Assembly: GCA_018821745.1 (NCBI GenBank)
Contig: JAHJLU010000107.1
Coordinates: forward strand, 1-10,824
DNA: 10,824 nt
Reading direction: 5' to 3'
Origin: Myxococcota bacterium
GTDB taxonomy: Bacteria; Myxococcota_A; Polyangia; HGW-17
Shown: piece after piece, positions 1-7,106 of the stretch
How positions within the stretch are numbered: the stretch's first letter is position 1
Layout: each line of letters starts with the position of its first letter
The notes under the pieces: model-generated
The model's database searches: none
What the model saw: only the letters and a program-made list of their open reading frames with translations
What the model was told of the DNA's origin: nothing
Position numbers and translations under genes: made by a program

Positions 1-128
1 GCCTTTTTAAAATTCTGTCCCCGCCTTTTCAAAAACTACATACCCGATTTTTAAATTGTGTACCCGCCCTATCAAATTCTGTACCCGCCAAAAGAAATTG
101 ACCGGAGCCTTTTTAGAATTATGTCCTG
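1..128. repeat. Phased degenerate direct repeats, about 22-bp unit, possible transposon end
   Basis: At least four related units follow each other, at about 1-22, 23-45, 46-65 and 66-86, with a weak unit at 87-106 and a clear further one at 107-128. An approximate core is TTTTTAAAATTCTGTACCC, usually preceded by GCC. Units 1 and 6 (GCCTTTTTA followed by AATT and TGTCC) are closest to each other. The spacing of 20-23 bp is about two helical turns, as expected for several transposase molecules binding one DNA face. Such multiple binding sites are known at the ends of IS21-family, Tn7-like and Mu-like elements. I infer that this is an element end whose body lies left of the window. A 6-bp inverted repeat, TCCTGT/ACAGGA, at 124-138 adjoins the last unit. 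No CRISPR-like identity between units is seen. The family assignment is uncertain. Confidence 0.5.
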
Positions 129-355
129 TGGTACAGGATACTTTTGGCAAACTGAGGCATTTGCCAGACCAAATTCATAAAACAAAAAGGCCTTCCACAA
201 AAAGCCCAAAGCCCACGGCAGCCCTGAAAACCATTGGGACAGAAACCACGATCACCGAAGCAGTCTCCATATAGCCCCCTGCCAAATTTTTCAGCAGGCT
301 GTTCAAGAGTCAACCGAGATCCATCATCCCTTCCCACACTGGTGAAAAAACTCCC
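129..355. other. Intergenic stretch without a supported gene
   Basis: No convincing coding region is present between the left-edge repeats and the operon promoter. A minus-strand reading from ATG 270 to the stop at 175 gives a 31-residue hydrophobic peptide, preceded by GGGGG at a plausible ribosome-binding distance. It could be a small membrane peptide or the tail of a decayed gene, but nothing else supports it. A weak imperfect inverted repeat (CCTGC at 278-282, GCAGG at 294-298) is followed by no T-run on the plus strand. I see no tRNA, riboswitch or terminator here. Confidence 0.4.
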
Positions 356-385
356 TTGACACAACTCTATTTTGAGTCATATTAT
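356..385 (+). promoter_or_regulatory. Sigma70-type promoter of the legionaminic acid operon
   Basis: A perfect -35 box TTGACA (356-361) is followed after 18 bp by TATTAT (380-385), which matches the -10 consensus in five of six positions. Transcription would start near 391-393, leaving a leader of about 30 nt before the TTG start at 425. It is the only strong promoter I found on the plus strand ahead of the operon. The downstream genes overlap or nearly abut as far as 10125, so this promoter may drive all of them. Confidence 0.6.
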
Positions 386-413
386 TACTCGTCATTGCAT
401 TGACCTGTGCAAA

Positions 414-420
414 AAGGTGG
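414..420 (+). promoter_or_regulatory. Ribosome binding site supporting a TTG start
   Basis: AAGGTGG lies 4 nt before TTG 425, and its AGG core lies 7 nt before it. The in-frame GTG at 407 has no purine-rich stretch upstream. This favours TTG 425 as the start of the regulator. Confidence 0.6.
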
Positions 421-424
421 CCCC

Positions 425-1081
425 TTGCTCGAATCCCTCATCACTTCCAAGACCCGCATCAAGCTCCTGCTCCGGTTCTTTCTCAATCCGGGATCAGGGA
501 GCTATCTGCGTGAGCTGGCACAGGAATTCGGGGAATCAACCAACTCCATCCGGGTGGAACTGAACCGCCTCTCGGGGGCGGGGATCCTGGAATCCGAGGA
601 CTCCGGGCGCACCAAGGTCTACCGGGCGCGCAGAGCCCACCCTCTCTTCACAGAGATCCACAACCTGGTCACCAAGACCGTGGGGATCGATCACCTTATT
701 GAGCGGGTGCTCGCCCGCATCGGCAACCTGGAGTCAGCATATATCATTGGCGACTACGCCCGGGGCATGGACTCGGGAATCATTGACCTGGTGCTGGTGG
801 GTGAGCTCAACCGTGATCATGTCCAGGACTACGTGCTCAAAGCCGAGTCGATCATCGGCCGGAAGATCCGGGTCCTCATTTTGGCCCAGCACGAGCTGGC
901 TGCCCTCGACGAGAAACTGGATCTGAAAAACGCCATCTGCCTGTGGTCAGCCCACAGCGCCCACAACCCCGAAGCAACCCCGGCGCTGGAACCGGTTGAC
1001 CCGTATCCGGATTCTGGAGATAGTGCAACAGTAGGCGCTGGCACGTCCTCGCCCAAACCAGGCAAACGGAGGAAACCGTGA
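425..1081 (+). CDS. Winged-helix protein fused to a degenerate MNT-type nucleotidyltransferase domain, probable locus regulator
   Basis: About 218 residues. Residues 1-60 form a winged helix-turn-helix typical of ArsR/MarR-like folds (a segment with LRELAQEFG, then SIRVELNRL, then a wing near the SGRTKVYRA motif). Residues 100-170 resemble the minimal nucleotidyltransferase fold: G109-D-Y-A-R-G aligns with the usual G-S-x-A-R-G motif, and D121 with the second metal-binding aspartate. The first aspartate of the expected D-x-D is I119 and the serine of GS is D110, so catalysis is doubtful. The last 40 residues or so are rich in Pro, Ser and Gly and look unstructured. Proteins of this build often head polysaccharide loci in Desulfobacterota and Bacteroidetes (recalled, not searched). 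I start it at TTG 425 because of the ribosome binding site and because the family usually begins at the LESLITSKTR segment; GTG 407 is the alternative. It overlaps legB by 4 nt (GTGA), which suggests coupled translation. Its target is unknown. Confidence 0.82.
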   Translation: MLESLITSKTRIKLLLRFFLNPGSGSYLRELAQEFGESTNSIRVELNRLSGAGILESEDSGRTKVYRARRAHPLFTEIHNLVTKTVGIDHLIERVLARIGNLESAYIIGDYARGMDSGIIDLVLVGELNRDHVQDYVLKAESIIGRKIRVLILAQHELAALDEKLDLKNAICLWSAHSAHNPEATPALEPVDPYPDSGDSATVGAGTSSPKPGKRRKP

Positions 1082-2049
1082 AAATACTCGTTACCGGCGC
1101 CGCCGGTTTTATTGGATCCCATCTGGCGGAAGCTCTTGTGAGGGCGGGGCATGACGTACGAGCATTTACCCATTACAACTCCCGCAACTCCTGGGGCTGG
1201 CTTGACCAGAGCCCATTGACCAAAGAGATGGAAGTCATCTCCGGTGACGTCCGCGACTTCGATTCCGTTAAGGCCGCTACCCAAGGGGTAGAAGCCGTCT
1301 TCCACCTGGCCGCCCTCATCGGGATCCCCTACTCCTATGTTTCTCCCCTGGCCTATGTAAAGACCAACGTAGAGGGCACCTACAACGTGGTCCAGGCAGC
1401 CCGGGAGTGCAACGTCTCCCGAGTGGTCCACACCTCCACCAGCGAGGTCTACGGCACGGCCCAACGGGTCCCCATTAATGAGGATCACCCCATCAACCCC
1501 CAGTCCCCATACAGCGCCACCAAGGCCTCGGCGGACTACCTGGCCATGTCCTACCACCGCTCCTTCGAGCTGCCCGTGACGACCATCCGCCCCTTCAACA
1601 CCTACGGCCCCAGACAATCGGCCAGGGCCATCATCCCCACCATCATCAGCCAGATTCTCTCGGGCTTTGAGACCATAAAACTGGGGAACCTCACCCCTAC
1701 GAGGGATCTCAATTTTGTGGAAGACACAGCCCAGGGATTCATCACCGTGGGGCTCCATAAAAATACCGTGGGCGAGACCCTGAACCTGGGCACAGGTAGA
1801 GAAATTTCCATCGGCGATCTGGCGGCAAAGATCAGTAATATCATAGGCAGGAGCGTTGAAATAACTACTGACGCCCAACGCCTTCGCCCGGTCAACAGCG
1901 AAGTCGAGCGCCTCCTGAGCAGCCCCGCCAGAGCCATGGACCTCACGGGCTGGTCACCGGAGCATACCCTGACTCAGGGGCTCACCCGGACCATCGCCTG
2001 GATCGAAAAAAACCTGAGCGCCTTCAAGCCGGAACTGTACAACGTGTGA
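1078..2049 (+). CDS. legB: GDP- (or UDP-) N-acetylglucosamine 4,6-dehydratase, LegB type
   Basis: 323-residue extended-SDR sugar nucleotide dehydratase. It should oxidise C4 of nucleotide-linked GlcNAc with bound NAD and eliminate water at C6 to give the 4-keto-6-deoxy sugar, the first committed step to legionaminic acid. The NAD-binding motif TGAAGFIG lies at residues 6-13 and the catalytic pair Y145-x3-K149 in SPYSATK. T121-S122-E123-V-Y-G sits where dTDP-glucose dehydratase RmlB has T-D-E-V-Y-G, so the glutamate is kept and the aspartate is replaced by serine. The R-P-F-N-T-Y-G-P-R segment is typical of the fold. The GTG start is well supported by GGAGG at 1068-1072. Clustering with legC, legH, legG and legI makes the LegB call much stronger than sequence alone would. 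GDP rather than UDP as nucleotide is inferred from the neighbouring guanylyltransferase-like gene. Confidence 0.9.
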   Translation: MKILVTGAAGFIGSHLAEALVRAGHDVRAFTHYNSRNSWGWLDQSPLTKEMEVISGDVRDFDSVKAATQGVEAVFHLAALIGIPYSYVSPLAYVKTNVEGTYNVVQAARECNVSRVVHTSTSEVYGTAQRVPINEDHPINPQSPYSATKASADYLAMSYHRSFELPVTTIRPFNTYGPRQSARAIIPTIISQILSGFETIKLGNLTPTRDLNFVEDTAQGFITVGLHKNTVGETLNLGTGREISIGDLAAKISNIIGRSVEITTDAQRLRPVNSEVERLLSSPARAMDLTGWSPEHTLTQGLTRTIAWIEKNLSAFKPELYNV

Positions 2050-2060
2050 CGAGCACCACC

Positions 2061-2065
2061 GGGAG
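2061..2065 (+). promoter_or_regulatory. Ribosome binding site selecting the legC start
   Basis: GGGAG lies 7 nt before ATG 2073. It favours that codon over the in-frame GTG at 2046, which overlaps the legB stop and would add nine Ser/Thr-rich residues not expected in the family. Confidence 0.55.
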
Positions 2066-2072
2066 CACCGCC

Positions 2073-3248
2073 ATGAACAATTTCATCCCCCTCTCCGTTC
2101 CCAATCTTCGAGGCAACGAGCTCAAATACGTGACCGAGGCCATTGAGTCCGAGTGGGTCTCCACGGGGGGAGCCTTTATCACGAGGCTGGAGAGTGAGCT
2201 GGCCCGGTACCTTCACACGGATCAGGCTGTTGCCCTCCAGAGCGGCACCGCGGGGCTGCACCTTGCCCTGCAGCTGGCCGGCGTTGGACCTGAGCACGAG
2301 GTGCTCGTCCCGACCCTGACCTTTATCGCAGCGGTTAACCCCATCCGGTACCAAGGCGCCCAGCCCATCTTCATGGACTGTGACGAATCCCTGTGTTTGG
2401 ATCCCCAGAAACTCGAAGCATTCTGCCAGTCACAGACGAAGGATGATCAGGGCAACCTCGTCAATTCCACCACCGGGAAAATCATTAAAGCCATTGTCGT
2501 TGTTCATGTTTTCGGCAATATGGCTGACATGGCGGCGATCATGGAAATTGCCCGCAAATACCGCCTCTGGGTAATAGAAGATGCCACGGAAGCGCTCGGG
2601 ACCCGATACGAAACGGGGCCCTATGAAGGAAAATTCGCCGGCACCATGGGTGATTTTGGCGTTTTTTCCTTCAACGGCAACAAGATCATCACCACCGGGG
2701 GTGGAGGCGCCATGGTGAGCACTCACCCGGAGCTGCTGGCAAAGGCAAAGTACCTCTCCACCCAGGCAAAAAACGATGAGCTCTATTTTGTCCACAACGA
2801 GATAGGCTACAATTACCGCATGACCAACCTTCAGGCCGCCGTTGGCATCGCCCAGTTGGAACAGCTTGACGCCTTCATCGAGATAAAGAAGCGAAACTAC
2901 GAGCTTTATAAAGAATTGCTGACAGTCACTCCCGGCGTTGAGCTCTGGCCTTTTCGGGAAAACATCTCCTCCAACCACTGGTTCTACACCCTGGTCATCG
3001 ACGAAGAAAAAACGGGTATCAGCAGGGATGCGCTCATGGGGGCGCTCTCTGAGGAGAAAATCCAGAGTCGGCCCGTGTGGAAGCTTATCCACTCCCAGAA
3101 ACCCTATGCCATGTGTCAACGCACGGACCTCTCGCGGGCGGAGTTTTTTGAAAAAACCATCCTGAACATCCCCTGCTCCACCAACCTGAATGAACCCGAT
3201 GTTCATCGCGTAGCCCAGACCATCACCCGACTGGTACGGGGGGAATAG
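2073..3248 (+). CDS. legC: PLP-dependent sugar aminotransferase, LegC type
   Basis: 391 residues from ATG 2073, the usual length for DegT/DnrJ/EryC1/StrS aminotransferases. It should transfer an amino group, usually from glutamate, to C4 of the LegB product, giving the 4-amino-4,6-dideoxy sugar. The N-terminal segment NNFIPLSVPNLRGNE is characteristic of the LegC subgroup. S-G-T-A-G-L-H near residue 60 is the cofactor phosphate-binding loop, the VIEDATEALGT segment carries the ring-stacking region and the PLP-contacting aspartate, and K204 in FSFNGNKIITTGGGG is the expected Schiff-base lysine. The C-terminal part contains W-K-L-I-H, a substrate-side motif of this family. GTG 2046 would give a 400-residue form overlapping legB, but the ribosome binding site at 2061-2065 fits the ATG better. 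Confidence 0.92.
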   Translation: MNNFIPLSVPNLRGNELKYVTEAIESEWVSTGGAFITRLESELARYLHTDQAVALQSGTAGLHLALQLAGVGPEHEVLVPTLTFIAAVNPIRYQGAQPIFMDCDESLCLDPQKLEAFCQSQTKDDQGNLVNSTTGKIIKAIVVVHVFGNMADMAAIMEIARKYRLWVIEDATEALGTRYETGPYEGKFAGTMGDFGVFSFNGNKIITTGGGGAMVSTHPELLAKAKYLSTQAKNDELYFVHNEIGYNYRMTNLQAAVGIAQLEQLDAFIEIKKRNYELYKELLTVTPGVELWPFRENISSNHWFYTLVIDEEKTGISRDALMGALSEEKIQSRPVWKLIHSQKPYAMCQRTDLSRAEFFEKTILNIPCSTNLNEPDVHRVAQTITRLVRGE

Positions 3249-3251
3249 ACC

Positions 3252-4307
3252 ATGCCCTACACCGACCTCACCATTGACCCCTCTGCCTCTATCCACGAGG
3301 CGATGCAGAAGCTGGATAAAAGTGGCAGAAGGATCCTGCTTATTTTAGAGGGGAAAAAACTCAAGGGCGTTATCACCGACGGCGATATCAGAAGGTGGAT
3401 ATTAAAAAGCGGTGACCTCAAGGCCTCCATCGAGCCCATTTATAACCACAACCCCATCAGCCTTTCCCCCTCTGAGCGCCACAAGGCCAAGGAAATTATG
3501 CAGGCAAGGGTTATAGATGCCATCCCCCTGGTTGACAGAGAGGGAAACGTGGTGGATATGGCCTTCTGGAATGAACTTACGGACGGGGAACCCCTTAACA
3601 CCCCTGACCTCAAACTCCCCGTGGTCATCATGGCTGGAGGCAAGGGCACTCGCCTCTATCCCTACACCAAGATCCTCCCCAAACCGCTGATTCCCATCGG
3701 TGACACCCCAATCATGGAGCACATCCTCAATAAATTTCACTCCTTCGGGTGTTCAGACTTCCACCTCACGGTGAACTATAAGAAGAACATGATCCGGAGT
3801 TACTTCGATGATCTCAATCCGCCCTATGATCTTCACTATGTGGAAGAACCCCAGCCCCTTGGCACTGGCGGGAGCCTTGCGCTCATCGGTGACGAACTGA
3901 AATCAACCTTCTTTGTCTCCAACTGCGACATCCTCATCAACGCGGACTACGTTGAAATGGTGAACCATCACAAAGAGTCGGGTAACATGATCACCATGGT
4001 GACCTCCCTGAAACATTTCAAGATCCCCTACGGCGTTGTGCACCTCAATGAGTCGGGCGAAATTGACCACCTTGAGGAGAAACCCGAGCTTGTCTATCTT
4101 GTGAACACAGGGATGTACATCATGGAGCCGGGCGTCTTTCAGCACCTCCCAAAATCCACCTTCTTCCACGTCCCCGATCTGGTGGAGAGCTGCAGAAGCC
4201 AGGGACAGAAGGTAGGCGTTTTCCCCGTGAGCGAGAACTCCTGGATGGACATGGGCCAGTTCGAAGAGATGAACAAGATGCTCAAGCAGATGGGACTTGA
4301 ATCATGA
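3252..4307 (+). CDS. ptmE: CBS-domain hexosamine-1-phosphate guanylyltransferase, PtmE/LegX type
   Basis: 351 residues. Two N-terminal CBS repeats (about residues 5-56 and 65-112, with the G-V-I-T-D-G-D-I-R-R segment in the first) precede a nucleotidyltransferase domain starting near residue 124. The signature is M127-A-G-G-K-G-T-R-L, followed by the lysine-rich ILPKPLIPIGDTPI segment and the metal-binding D226 in the NCDIL motif. In Campylobacter the equivalent PtmE makes the GDP-hexosamine that enters the legionaminate pathway, so this enzyme probably supplies the substrate of LegB. The CBS pair may sense adenine nucleotides, but no ligand can be read from sequence. GGGGGGA at 3238-3244 is a good ribosome binding site for ATG 3252, three bases after the legC stop. 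Nucleotide preference (GTP versus UTP or CTP) is inferred from family and context only. Confidence 0.88.
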   Translation: MPYTDLTIDPSASIHEAMQKLDKSGRRILLILEGKKLKGVITDGDIRRWILKSGDLKASIEPIYNHNPISLSPSERHKAKEIMQARVIDAIPLVDREGNVVDMAFWNELTDGEPLNTPDLKLPVVIMAGGKGTRLYPYTKILPKPLIPIGDTPIMEHILNKFHSFGCSDFHLTVNYKKNMIRSYFDDLNPPYDLHYVEEPQPLGTGGSLALIGDELKSTFFVSNCDILINADYVEMVNHHKESGNMITMVTSLKHFKIPYGVVHLNESGEIDHLEEKPELVYLVNTGMYIMEPGVFQHLPKSTFFHVPDLVESCRSQGQKVGVFPVSENSWMDMGQFEEMNKMLKQMGLES

Positions 4308-4936
4308 AGCTGGTATTGCTTGGCGGCGGCGGACATTGCCGGAGTGTACTTGATGTCCTCTGTGAGGACGCCAAAATAGAGATCGTCGGCATCCTTGACC
4401 TTGAGGACAAGGTCGGACAGTTCATCGACGATGTCCCTGTAATAGGCACCGAAGCCTTGCTGCCCGAGCTCAAGCACCAAGGGGTGACCCATGCCTTTAT
4501 CACCGTGGGAAGCATTGAGAACACTGCCATCAGAGAGGGTCTCGCTGCCACTATAGAAAAAGAGGGATATGTCTGCCCCATTGTCATTGCATCGAGCGCC
4601 GTGGTTTCACAAAAAGCCAGGCTTGGACCGGGCTCCTTTGTGGGAAAAAACGCCACCATCAATGCCGGGACTCGTATCGGATCTCACTGCATCATCAATA
4701 CAGGTGCCATAGTGGAACACGACTGTGAACTGGGAGACTTCGTCCATATCGGTCCCGGTGCGACGCTCTGCGGGCAGGTGACCGTGGGAACCCGCACCCT
4801 AATAGGGAGCAACTCGTCTGTAATCCAGAACATCCACGTGGGAGAAGATGCCGTCATCGGTGCGGGAAGTGTTGTCATCCGGGACCTGGGTAAGGGTAAA
4901 AAAGTTGTGGGCAACCCCTCAAGGGAGCTACCATGA
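4304..4936 (+). CDS. legH: NeuD/PglD-family sugar N-acetyltransferase, LegH type
   Basis: 210 residues with the PglD/NeuD architecture. A short Rossmann-like N-terminal domain begins with MKLVLLGGGGH (G7-G10, H11), and residues 90-205 form a left-handed beta-helix built from hexapeptide repeats of the I-G-x-x type. H139 in the VEHDCELGDF segment aligns with the catalytic base histidine of PglD. It should transfer acetyl from acetyl-CoA to the C4 amine made by LegC, giving the diacetamido sugar nucleotide. It overlaps ptmE by 4 nt (ATGA) and is overlapped by legI in the same way, so translation is likely coupled. NeuD homologues that O-acetylate sialic acids share this fold, but position between ptmE and legI, and the need for an N-acetylase, favour LegH. 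Confidence 0.85.
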   Translation: MKLVLLGGGGHCRSVLDVLCEDAKIEIVGILDLEDKVGQFIDDVPVIGTEALLPELKHQGVTHAFITVGSIENTAIREGLAATIEKEGYVCPIVIASSAVVSQKARLGPGSFVGKNATINAGTRIGSHCIINTGAIVEHDCELGDFVHIGPGATLCGQVTVGTRTLIGSNSSVIQNIHVGEDAVIGAGSVVIRDLGKGKKVVGNPSRELP

Positions 4937-5934
4937 CAGACCATGTATTTATCATTGCGGAAGCCGGCGTCAACCACAACGGAGACCTCAACCGTGCGCT
5001 TGAGATGGTTGATGTGGCAGCCGATGCCGGAGCAGACGCAGTCAAATTTCAGACCTTCAAGGCAGAAAAGTTGGTCTCCAAAACAGCAAAGAAGGCGGAG
5101 TATCAGACGAAAAACACAGGGGTCGAAGAGACACAGTTCGAGATGCTCAAGAAGATTGAGCTCCGATATGAAGACCACCAACTGCTCATGGAACGGTGCC
5201 AGGCCAGGGGTATAAATTTCATGTCTACGGCCTTCGACGAGGAGAGTGTTGAACTTCTAAATCATCTTGGCATGGAGGTGTGGAAGATCCCTTCCGGTGA
5301 AATTACCAACCTCCCTTACCTCAGACAGATAAGTGCTGTGGCCAAGTCCATAATTCTCTCCACGGGAATGAGCTCCCTCGAAGAAATAGAAGCTGCGCTG
5401 GGCGTTCTGAGAACCAGCCTTAATAGACCAATTTCGGTGTTGCACTGCACCACCGAGTACCCCACGCCCATGGGAGATGTCAATCTCCTCGCCATGCTTC
5501 AGATGCGCGAAAAATTCAATGTTGAGGTGGGTTACTCAGACCACACGCTGGGAATCGAAGTCCCCATCGCTGCGGTTGCCCTCGGAGCAAAAATCATCGA
5601 GAAACACTTTACCCTTGATAAGGCTCTGCCTGGCCCAGACCACAGAGCCAGCGCCGATCCATTGGAACTCAATGCCATGGTCTCGGCTATCCGCAATATT
5701 GAGGTCGCCCTCGGCAATGGGGAAAAACGCATCACGGAATCGGAGCAAAAAAACCTGGCTGTCGCCAGAAAAAGCATTGTCGCAAAGAGGGCAATCAGCA
5801 AAGGCGAAATATTCAGTGTAGAAAACATCACTACCAAAAGACCAGGGGGCGGCATCTCCCCCATGAGGTGGGATGACGTTATTGGAAGCACAGCACAAAG
5901 AGATTTTACGGAGGATGAACAAATTGAACGGTAA
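4933..5934 (+). CDS. legI: N,N'-diacetyllegionaminate synthase, LegI (NeuB family)
   Basis: 333 residues, normal length for NeuB-type synthases. It condenses 2,4-diacetamido-2,4,6-trideoxymannose with phosphoenolpyruvate to give N,N'-diacetyllegionaminic acid. The N-terminal TIM barrel carries the family motifs AEAGVNHNGD (residues 9-18), AVKFQTF, STAFDEES, WKIPSGEITNLPYL, STGMSS, CTTEYPTP, GYSDHTLG and EKHFTLD followed by GPDH. Residues 279-331 are a SAF (antifreeze-like) domain, which in NeuB closes over the active site of the partner subunit in a domain-swapped dimer. GGGAG upstream and the ATGA overlap with legH support the start. Sialic acid (NeuB) or pseudaminic acid (PseI) synthase are alternatives, but the legB-legC-legH-legG context points to legionaminate. 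Confidence 0.95.
   Translation: MTDHVFIIAEAGVNHNGDLNRALEMVDVAADAGADAVKFQTFKAEKLVSKTAKKAEYQTKNTGVEETQFEMLKKIELRYEDHQLLMERCQARGINFMSTAFDEESVELLNHLGMEVWKIPSGEITNLPYLRQISAVAKSIILSTGMSSLEEIEAALGVLRTSLNRPISVLHCTTEYPTPMGDVNLLAMLQMREKFNVEVGYSDHTLGIEVPIAAVALGAKIIEKHFTLDKALPGPDHRASADPLELNAMVSAIRNIEVALGNGEKRITESEQKNLAVARKSIVAKRAISKGEIFSVENITTKRPGGGISPMRWDDVIGSTAQRDFTEDEQIER
5910..5914 (+). promoter_or_regulatory. Ribosome binding site deciding the legG start
   Basis: GGAGG directly abuts ATG 5915 with no spacer but is 9 nt before the in-frame TTG at 5924. Initiation at TTG 5924 is therefore the better physical fit, although the ATG is the more usual codon. Confidence 0.45.
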
Positions 5935-7105
5935 ACCCGCGACGCCACTCCGTGTAAAAATCATCACCACGTCCAGAGCTGACTATGGGATCTATCAGCC
6001 CCTGCTCAGGGCATTGGATGCGGATCCACGCTTCGATCTGGGTCTTCTAGTAACTGGTATGCACCTATTGGAGACCCATGGTTTTACTGTCAAGGCCATC
6101 GAAACCGACGGTTTCCACATCCATGGACGCGTTCCTCCAGGAATCTCCGGAGATTCTCCCCATCACATCGCCACCGCCATGGGAATAATTACCCAGGGTT
6201 TTGCTAAGCTTTTTGAGAATCTCAAGGTCGATCTCCTTATCACACTCGGCGACCGCTACGAGATGTTTGCTGCTGCGGCTGCTGCGGTCCCCTTCGGTAT
6301 TCCGATAGCCCACATACACGGCGGTGAGACAACGAAAGGAGCAATAGACGAGTGCTTCAGACATAGTCTCACCAAAATGGCGCACATCCATTTCCCCTGC
6401 GCTGAAGAATATGCAAAAAGAATCACTCAACTTGGTGAGGAACCTTGGAGAGTTCACAATGTCGGCGCCCTCGCAATTGATCAAATCCGCGCCTTTCAAC
6501 CCTGGAGCCTGGAGGAGTTGGAGAGTAAAAAAGGAGTTAGGATTGACCCCGTCACTTTGCCCCTTGTCGTGACATACCACCCAGTCACTCTGGAGGCCGA
6601 GATGACCGGAGATTACACAAAGGCACTGATGACGGCCCTCGACGCTTGGGGTGGGCCTGTAGTGTTCACCATGCCTAACGCCGACACCCATGGCTCAATA
6701 ATTCGAGACTCTATACAGCAATTTTGTAGGACCCATGCTACGGCACAAGTGGTGGAAACGTTGGGGAGCCAAGGATATTTCAGCCTTCTACACCACGCTG
6801 CAGCCATGGTAGGTAACAGCTCCTCCGGCATCTTAGAGGCCCCTTCCTTCAAACTCCCTGTTGTGAACATTGGCAACCGCCAGGCTGGGAGAATGCGATC
6901 TGCAAATATCATTGATGTCCCTGATGGCGATGCAGATGAGATCCTCCAAGCGATCAGAAGGTCCACATCGCCACAATTCAATCTGGGACTGCAAGCCATG
7001 AGGAGCCCCTTTGGGGAGGGTGACACTGCCAAGCGTATCATTCAAATTTTCCGAGCGCTACCCAATCATTCTACACTTTTACATAAACATTTTATGACGG
7101 TTTGA
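5915..7105 (+). CDS. legG: Hydrolysing sugar-nucleotide 2-epimerase, LegG (NeuC family)
   Basis: About 396 residues. NeuC-type enzymes remove the nucleotide from the diacetamido sugar and invert C2, giving free 2,4-diacetamido-2,4,6-trideoxymannose for LegI. Visible motifs are TTSRADYGIY near the N-terminus, G112-D-R-Y-E116, H133-I-H-G-G-E138 followed by the DECFRHSLTKMAHIHF segment, and N301-S-S-S-G-I-x-E-A-P, all characteristic of hydrolysing WecB/NeuC epimerases (numbers from ATG 5915). An in-frame ATG at 5873 would add 14 residues deep inside legI and has no ribosome binding site; TTG 5924 is the other serious candidate. The gene overlaps the legI end by 11-20 nt. Whether the leaving group is GDP or UDP cannot be read; GDP fits the PtmE-like neighbour. 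Confidence 0.92.
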   Translation: MNKLNGKPATPLRVKIITTSRADYGIYQPLLRALDADPRFDLGLLVTGMHLLETHGFTVKAIETDGFHIHGRVPPGISGDSPHHIATAMGIITQGFAKLFENLKVDLLITLGDRYEMFAAAAAAVPFGIPIAHIHGGETTKGAIDECFRHSLTKMAHIHFPCAEEYAKRITQLGEEPWRVHNVGALAIDQIRAFQPWSLEELESKKGVRIDPVTLPLVVTYHPVTLEAEMTGDYTKALMTALDAWGGPVVFTMPNADTHGSIIRDSIQQFCRTHATAQVVETLGSQGYFSLLHHAAAMVGNSSSGILEAPSFKLPVVNIGNRQAGRMRSANIIDVPDGDADEILQAIRRSTSPQFNLGLQAMRSPFGEGDTAKRIIQIFRALPNHSTLLHKHFMTV

Positions 7106-7106
7106 C

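Noticed and set aside
1..128. CRISPR array
   Set aside because: The units are too divergent, they abut without unique spacers, and there are no cas genes in the window.
175..270. 31-residue hydrophobic peptide on the minus strand (ATG 270) with a G-rich upstream site
   Set aside because: It is too short to separate from chance, has no visible promoter and no known relatives that I recognise.
119..364. 81-codon minus-strand frame in the leader region
   Set aside because: No domain or plausible ribosome binding site; it overlaps the -35 region of the operon promoter and the transposon-end-like repeat.
829..1878. Long minus-strand open frame of 349 codons opposite the regulator and legB
   Set aside because: It lies fully antisense to two genes with clear family motifs, its product is Gly/Val-rich without recognisable domains, and long antisense frames are common in GC-rich coding DNA.
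2430..3296. Minus-strand open frame of 288 codons opposite legC
   Set aside because: It is the antisense shadow of a well-conserved aminotransferase gene and has no family pattern of its own.
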